Source of the DNA: Actinoallomurus purpureus
Lineage (GTDB): Bacteria > Actinomycetota > Actinomycetes > Streptosporangiales > Streptosporangiaceae
Assembly (NCBI RefSeq): GCF_024055795.1
Contig: NZ_JAMXMY010000019.1
Span: 151,211-215,210 of the forward strand
DNA length: 64,000 bases
Direction of reading: 5' to 3'
Below are positions 59,708-64,000 of the stretch, one piece after another. Every line of letters starts with the position of its first letter. Within the stretch, counting starts at the first letter, position 1. The notes under the pieces were generated by a model that saw only the letters and a list, made by a program, of their open reading frames with translations, did not search any database and was not told the origin of the DNA. The translations under genes were made by a program, and so were the position numbers.

Positions 59708-61035
59708 GCACCGCGGCGGAGACCGTCGGCCCGGCCCGCGCGGTCCGGCGGACCGGGCTGCTGTCCGGCCCGTACCGCACGGCCACGATCGGCATCCTGC
59801 TCGTCGTCACACTGCTGGCGTTCGAGCAGATGGCCGTCGGCACGGCGATGCCGGCGGCGGCCCGCGAGCTGCGCGGCCTGTCGATGTACGCCTGGGGCTT
59901 CAGCGCGGTGTTCATCAGCGGCCTGGTCGCCACCGTGCTGGCCGGCGGCTGGGCGGACGCGCGCGGCCCGGCCGTGCCGCTGTTCACCGGACTGACGATC
60001 TTCGTGACCGGGCTCGTCATCGCGGGGACCGCCCCGGCGATGGCCTGGTTCGTCGCCGGACGCGCCGTCCAGGGCTTCGGCTCCGGTCTGGCGGTCGTTC
60101 CGCTGTACGTCATCGTGGCGGGCGTCTACCCGGAGGAGTCCCGGCCGAAGGTCTTCGCCGCGATGTCGGCCGCATGGGTCGTGCCGTCGCTGGTCGGCCC
60201 GTCCGTCGGCGGGCTCGTCGCCGAGCACCTGGGCTGGCGCTGGGTCTTCCTCGGGCTGGTCCCCCTGGTCCTGCCCGCCGCGGTCATGCTGGCACCCGTC
60301 CTGCGCGGCTCGCGGACGGAGGGCACCCTGCCCCGCGGCCGTACGCTCGCCGCCGTCGCGCTCGCCGCCGGCGCCGCCCTCCTGTTGTGGGGCATCGACC
60401 ACCGCTCACCGCTCGCGCTCCCCGGTCTGGCCGGGCTCGCGTACGGCCTGCGGGTGCTGCTGCCGCGCGGCACGCTGCGCCTCGGCCGGGGGCTGCCGAC
60501 CGCGATCGCCATGCGCGGGCTCCTCATGGGCACGATGGTCGGCACGGAGGCGTTCATCCCGCTCGCGCTGGTCACGCGGCACGGTTTCACCCCCACGGCC
60601 GCCGGGATCGTGCTCACCGCCGGAGCCCTCGGATGGAGCGCCGGGTCCTGGTGGCAGGGCAGATCCACCGCCGTCTCGCGGGCGCGGTTCGCGGTGCTGG
60701 GCGCCGCCCTGGTCGCCACCGGAGTGGCCGGGATCGCGCTCGCCCTCTACACCTCCGGCTGGGCGGCCGTCCCCGCCTGGATCGTCGGCGGCCTCGGGAT
60801 GGGCATGACCTTCCCCACCCTCAGCGTGCAGGTGCTCAACCTGTCCGCACCGTCCGAGCAGGGCGCCAACTCCTCGGCCCTGCAGATCAGCGACACGCTC
60901 GGCTCATCGCTCGCCGTCGGCGTCGCCGGCGCCCTGGTCAACGCCGCGGGCCTGGGTGCCGGGCTCGTCTGGACCCTCGTCACCGCCCTCGTCGCGGCCC
61001 TGGCCGCCCATCGCGTGGAGGATTCCCATGCTTGA
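59704..61035 (+). CDS. MFS transporter
   Basis: A 443-residue membrane protein of the DHA2-like major facilitator group with about 14 helices. FEQMAVGTAMPAAARELRGL is the helix-1 signature, GGWADARGP the A-motif loop, GRAVQGFGSGLAVVPLYVI the helix-4 signature, and AAWVVPSLVGPSVGGLVAEH the antiporter motif C. It is probably a drug or metabolite exporter. GTG 59704 overlaps the SDR stop; its own stop region overlaps the next gene by 8 bp. Confidence 0.93.
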   Translation: MSTAAETVGPARAVRRTGLLSGPYRTATIGILLVVTLLAFEQMAVGTAMPAAARELRGLSMYAWGFSAVFISGLVATVLAGGWADARGPAVPLFTGLTIFVTGLVIAGTAPAMAWFVAGRAVQGFGSGLAVVPLYVIVAGVYPEESRPKVFAAMSAAWVVPSLVGPSVGGLVAEHLGWRWVFLGLVPLVLPAAVMLAPVLRGSRTEGTLPRGRTLAAVALAAGAALLLWGIDHRSPLALPGLAGLAYGLRVLLPRGTLRLGRGLPTAIAMRGLLMGTMVGTEAFIPLALVTRHGFTPTAAGIVLTAGALGWSAGSWWQGRSTAVSRARFAVLGAALVATGVAGIALALYTSGWAAVPAWIVGGLGMGMTFPTLSVQVLNLSAPSEQGANSSALQISDTLGSSLAVGVAGALVNAAGLGAGLVWTLVTALVAALAAHRVEDSHA

Positions 61036-62044
61036 CTTCGCCCTTCCCCCGGCCTTGGAGGCGCACGAACCCCCGCCGCGCCGCGACGACGTCCGCCTGC
61101 TCGCGGCCACCCGGGACGGCGTGACGCACCACGCGTTCACCGACCTGCCGGACCTGCTCCTGCCGGGCGACCTGCTCGTCGTGAACACCTCGGCCACCCT
61201 GCCCGCCGCCGTGCGACTCGACCGTCTGGCCGTGCACTTCTCCGGTCCGCTGCCCTCGCGAGCGGCCGACGGGTCCTGGCTCGTCGAGCTACGGCTGCGG
61301 ACCGGGCCGGTGACCGAGCCGTACGCGGGCGGGTGCCCCGGCGAGTGGTTCCCCCTGCCCGGCGGTGCGACGCTCACCCTCCTGGAGCGGTACACGCCGC
61401 GGCTGTGGCGTGCGCGCCTCGACACCGACGTCGAGCCGTACCTGCGTCGACACGGCGTGCCGATCCGGTACGGCTACGTCCGCCGTGACCAGCCGGCGGC
61501 GGCGTACCAGACCGTCTTCGCCGAGGCGGTGGCCCGGGACGACGGCTCCGGCAGCGCCGAGATGCCCAGCGCCGCGCGCCCCTTCACCGCCGAGCTGGTG
61601 ACCCGGCTGGTGTCGCGCGGCGTGCTCCTCGCGCCGCTGACCCTGCACACGGGGGTCGCGTCGCCGGAGAAGGACGAGCCGCCGTACCCGGAGCGGTACG
61701 ACGTGCCGGCCGCGACGGCCGCGCTGGTGAACCATGTGCGCTGGGAAGGTGGCCGGGTGATCGCCGTGGGCACGACCGTCGTGCGCGCCCTGGAGACCGC
61801 CGTCGCCGGCGACGGGTTCGTCCGGGCCTCCTCCGGCTGGACCTCGCACGTGGTCGGCCCCGAGGGGGGAGTGCGGGTGGTGGACGGCCTGCTCACCGGG
61901 CTGCACGAGCCGCGCTCCTCGCACCTGCGGATGCTGACCGCGATCGCCGGAGAGGAACTGCTCGAACGCGCCTACGCCGAGGCCCTGGCGGAGAGCTACC
62001 GCTGGCACGAGTTCGGCGACGCGAACCTTCTTCTTCCCCACTAG
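61028..62044 (+). CDS. S-adenosylmethionine:tRNA ribosyltransferase-isomerase-like protein (QueA family)
   Basis: A 338-residue protein with QueA-family segments: LLPGDLLVVNTSATLPAAVR, RYGYVRRDQPAAAYQTVFAE, GSAEMPSAARPFTAEL, LAPLTLHTGVAS, RVIAVGTTVVRALETA and LLTGLHEPRSSHLRMLTAI. QueA transfers ribose from S-adenosylmethionine to 7-aminomethyl-deazaguanine in tRNA. No other queuosine gene is near, and the protein is divergent from typical QueA, so it may act on another substrate. ATG 61028 overlaps the MFS gene. Confidence 0.85.
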   Translation: MLDFALPPALEAHEPPPRRDDVRLLAATRDGVTHHAFTDLPDLLLPGDLLVVNTSATLPAAVRLDRLAVHFSGPLPSRAADGSWLVELRLRTGPVTEPYAGGCPGEWFPLPGGATLTLLERYTPRLWRARLDTDVEPYLRRHGVPIRYGYVRRDQPAAAYQTVFAEAVARDDGSGSAEMPSAARPFTAELVTRLVSRGVLLAPLTLHTGVASPEKDEPPYPERYDVPAATAALVNHVRWEGGRVIAVGTTVVRALETAVAGDGFVRASSGWTSHVVGPEGGVRVVDGLLTGLHEPRSSHLRMLTAIAGEELLERAYAEALAESYRWHEFGDANLLLPH

Positions 62045-62133
62045 CAGCACGCACGGCGGCCCCATGTCGGCACGGTGTTGAGGACGTCCTCAAGCTCTTG
62101 TACGGCCGCCTTGATCGGGTCCGGCTTGGTCAT
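62041..62133 (-). CDS. 30-residue peptide translationally coupled to an upstream small gene
   Basis: The frame encodes MTKPDPIKAAVQELEDVLNT followed by VPTWGRRACC. Its ATG overlaps the stop of the 81-residue gene (ATGA), and it ends with two cysteines. Its stop overlaps that of the QueA-like gene on the other strand. It is too short to assign by family. It may be a real small protein, or a chance frame. Confidence 0.4.
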   Translation of the reverse strand: MTKPDPIKAAVQELEDVLNTVPTWGRRACC

Positions 62134-62375
62134 CGCGCGTCGCCTCCGTTCCGAGACCGTAGACGCTCGCGCGTGTAACGGTGGTGTCGCGCCCACTCGC
62201 GATCTTGCCTTTCCGTCTCTCGGATGCACGCGGCTTCGTCGGGGCCGTACGCCGTGCGTTCCAGTGGCCCGGCGTCGTCCTGGACCCGTAGCTGTGCCCG
62301 CCAGTACGTCCCATCCGGGCTCCGCTCCGGTTGGGTCCACCGTGGCGAGACGGTGACCGTAGGCTCGTAGTCCAT
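62130..62375 (-). CDS. small hypothetical protein with strong ribosome site
   Basis: An 81-residue charged protein, MDYEPTVTVSPRWTQPERSP, GTYWRAQLRVQDDAGPLERT, then many Arg/Glu/His. AGGAGG lies eight bases before ATG 62375. No family is recognised. It is followed by the coupled 30-residue frame and may form a two-gene unit. Confidence 0.6.
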   Translation of the reverse strand: MDYEPTVTVSPRWTQPERSPDGTYWRAQLRVQDDAGPLERTAYGPDEAACIRETERQDREWARHHRYTRERLRSRNGGDAR

Positions 62376-62696
62376 CGGATCGGCCTCCTATTCAGCGACC
62401 GGCGACCCATCATCGTCAGTGGCCTTTGCTGGGGGTCAAAATTCTTCACTGCCACTGAAGCGCCGGAAACAAGAGGCCCTGTCCTGAGGCGCCGTGTGAT
62501 CAGTCCTGCTCGATCGCCCGCTGTGGACCGGCTCATCGGCCTCGTGAACCTTCTACTGCCCTGACCTGCTCGAACACCAGGTGAACCCCCGGCGGGCACC
62601 CGGCGTCCACGTGGCGAATCCGCGAGGAAGCTCCGGTGTCCGCATGGTGGACCGGCGTACGCGGTGTGATCAGGGCCAAGTACCGTGGTGAGCAGC
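62376..62696. other. intergenic region between divergent small gene and serB
   Basis: The 321 bp hold no gene I can support. The left part has moderate GC (AAAATTCTTCACTGCCACTG) and probably carries the promoter of the minus-strand gene; TACCGT at 62681-62686 is a possible -10 for serB. Confidence 0.45.
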
Positions 62697-63902
62697 ATGA
62701 ATGCCAAGACGCGCACACTGCTCATCACGCTGACCGGCCGTGACCGCCCCGGAGTCACGTCCCGCCTGTTCAGCACCCTCGCCGCCTTCCCGGTCACCGT
62801 CGCCGACGTCGAACAGGTCGTCATCCGCGGCCGCCTCGTCCTCGGCGTGCTCGTGTCGTACGGCGCCGACACCGACATCGGGCGGGTCTGGGCCGCCGCC
62901 GAGAAGATCGCCGCCGATCTCGGCATGGAGATCGAGCTGGCCGCCGGCAGCGGGAACGGCGGTCCGCGGCGGCGCGGCCGACTGCACGTCACCATCCTCG
63001 GCAGCCCCCTGACGCCCGCCGCGATGGCCGGGATCGCCGGGCGCGTCGCGGCGCACGGCGCCAACATCGACCGCATCGAGCGGCTCGCCCACCACCCGGT
63101 CACGTGCATCGAGATGGACGTCTCCGGCGCCGATCCGGACGGCCTGCGCGTCGCGCTCGCCGCCGAGGCGGCCGAGCAGCACGTCGACGTCGCCGTCCAG
63201 CGCGGCGGCCTGGCGCGGCGGGCCAAACGCCTCATCGTCATGGACGTCGACTCCACCCTCATCCAGGGTGAGGTCATCGAGTTCATCGCCGAGCACGCCG
63301 GCCTGGCCGGCAAGGTCGCTGAGATCACCGAGGCGGCCATGCGCGGCGAACTCGACTTCGAAGGGGCCCTGCGCGAACGCGTCGCGATGCTCGCCGGGCT
63401 CGACGAGAGCGTCCTCGCGAAGGTCCGCGACCGCATCGAGTTCTCCCCGGGCGTCCGCACCCTCGTGCGCACGCTCAAGCGCCTCGACTACAAGTTCGCC
63501 ATCGTCAGCGGCGGATTCACGCAGATCACCGACGCGCTCGCCGCGGACCTCGGCATCGACTACACGGCCGCGAACGTCCTGGAGGTCGATGACGGCAGGC
63601 TCACCGGCCGCCTCGTCGGCCCCATCATCGACCGGGCCGGCAAGGCGGCGGCGCTCCGGCGCTTCGCGGCGGACGCCGGAGTGCCGGTCAGCCAGACCGT
63701 GGCGATCGGCGACGGCGCCAACGACCTCGACATGCTCGCCGCCGCCGGGCTCGGCATCGCCTACAACGCCAAGCCGGTCGTCCGCGAGGCCGCCGACACG
63801 GCCGTCAACGTGCCGTACATGGACACCATCGCGTTCCTGCTCGGCATCTCCCGCGACGAGATCGACGCCGCCGACGCCGAGGACGCCGCCGCACCGAGCT
63901 GA
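62697..63902 (+). CDS. serB: phosphoserine phosphatase SerB
   Basis: A 401-residue enzyme. Two N-terminal ACT-like domains (LLITLTGRDRPGVTSRLFST and LHVTILGSPLTPAAMAGIAGR) probably bind serine. The HAD phosphatase follows: nucleophile motif IVMDVDSTLIQGEVIEFIAE, FAIVSGGFTQITDALA, Lys in GKAAALRRF and AIGDGANDLDMLAAAGLG. It makes L-serine from phosphoserine in the last step of the pathway. ATG 62697 has GGTGAG four bases upstream; GTG 62685 or 62688 are alternatives. A perfect hairpin terminator follows. Confidence 0.96.
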   Translation: MNAKTRTLLITLTGRDRPGVTSRLFSTLAAFPVTVADVEQVVIRGRLVLGVLVSYGADTDIGRVWAAAEKIAADLGMEIELAAGSGNGGPRRRGRLHVTILGSPLTPAAMAGIAGRVAAHGANIDRIERLAHHPVTCIEMDVSGADPDGLRVALAAEAAEQHVDVAVQRGGLARRAKRLIVMDVDSTLIQGEVIEFIAEHAGLAGKVAEITEAAMRGELDFEGALRERVAMLAGLDESVLAKVRDRIEFSPGVRTLVRTLKRLDYKFAIVSGGFTQITDALAADLGIDYTAANVLEVDDGRLTGRLVGPIIDRAGKAAALRRFAADAGVPVSQTVAIGDGANDLDMLAAAGLGIAYNAKPVVREAADTAVNVPYMDTIAFLLGISRDEIDAADAEDAAAPS

Positions 63903-63968
63903 CCCTTCGCTTCGGCGGCCGGAACGGCGCTCACGCACTGCGTTCCGTCCATGCCGTACGGCGCGTCC

Positions 63969-64000
63969 GGCCTGCTCTGATCGCGCGATCAGAGCAGGCC
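63969..64000. terminator. perfect hairpin after serB
   Basis: The 15-bp arms GGCCTGCTCTGATCG pair exactly around CG. The hairpin is 67 bases after the serB stop and reaches the window's end. Confidence 0.75.

Noticed and set aside
1..64000. tRNA or rRNA genes
   Set aside because: I saw no T-loop/acceptor pattern or conserved rRNA segment on either strand by eye; a covariance search would settle it.

Overview
The window is very GC-rich, gene-dense DNA with GTG and TTG starts, leaderless-looking promoters and many actinobacterial gene families (XRE/DUF5753, DUF6879, DUF6087, DUF2752, MmpL, FAAL). It suggests a filamentous actinomycete, possibly of the Streptosporangiales type. The genus is inference; no rRNA or tRNA gene was seen.

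Left part (1-16.9 kb). The window opens in the 3' end of a nonribosomal peptide locus: an epimerization-domain tail, a terminal C-A-PCP-TE module, MbtH and a type II thioesterase. The terminal adenylation domain carries a degenerate 51-bp tandem repeat and a 47-bp palindromic element containing an in-frame TAG stop. After a secreted protein and a serine hydrolase comes a rearranged accessory stretch: a GNAT-cutA pair, a broken partial copy of the same pair fused to a truncated XRE gene, and an XRE/DUF5753 regulator convergent with a DUF6879 gene. Next is a compact RiPP locus (precursor, ATP-grasp ligase, PIMT-like methyltransferase) of the aspartimidylated graspetide type, followed by a fragment of a second methyltransferase and a large XRE regulator.

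Middle (16.9-46.5 kb). A TetR/methyltransferase pair shares a 38-bp perfect palindrome. A tight operon encodes a fatty acyl-AMP ligase, an MmpL exporter and an antigen-85-like secreted esterase, next to a two-component system whose kinase and regulator are separated by a small HicA-like toxin-antitoxin island. Then come a cell-surface Pro/Ala-rich protein, an IclR/dehydrogenase pair, a ferritin-like diiron oxygenase, an RlpA-like protein, two NarL-type two-component systems flanking or following an ABC exporter, BioY, TetR/GH1, CapA, a class V aminotransferase and a secreted lipase. Three 62-bp palindromic elements here are homologous to the 47-bp copy in the NRPS.

Right part (46.5-64 kb). 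This is mostly core-like: macrodomain protein, SPFH/NfeD pair, Rieske protein, PAP2, ABC ATPase, RDD/DUF2752 proteins, PP2C phosphatase with a GAF kinase and LuxR regulator, SDR-MFS-QueA-like operon and SerB. It is broken by a decayed patch at 50.9-51.6 kb with a truncated DUF3800-like gene and three tandem hairpin repeats. The most interesting items are the palindromic element family with its in-frame NRPS copy, the graspetide locus, the FAAL-MmpL-Ag85 operon and the TA island splitting a two-component operon.
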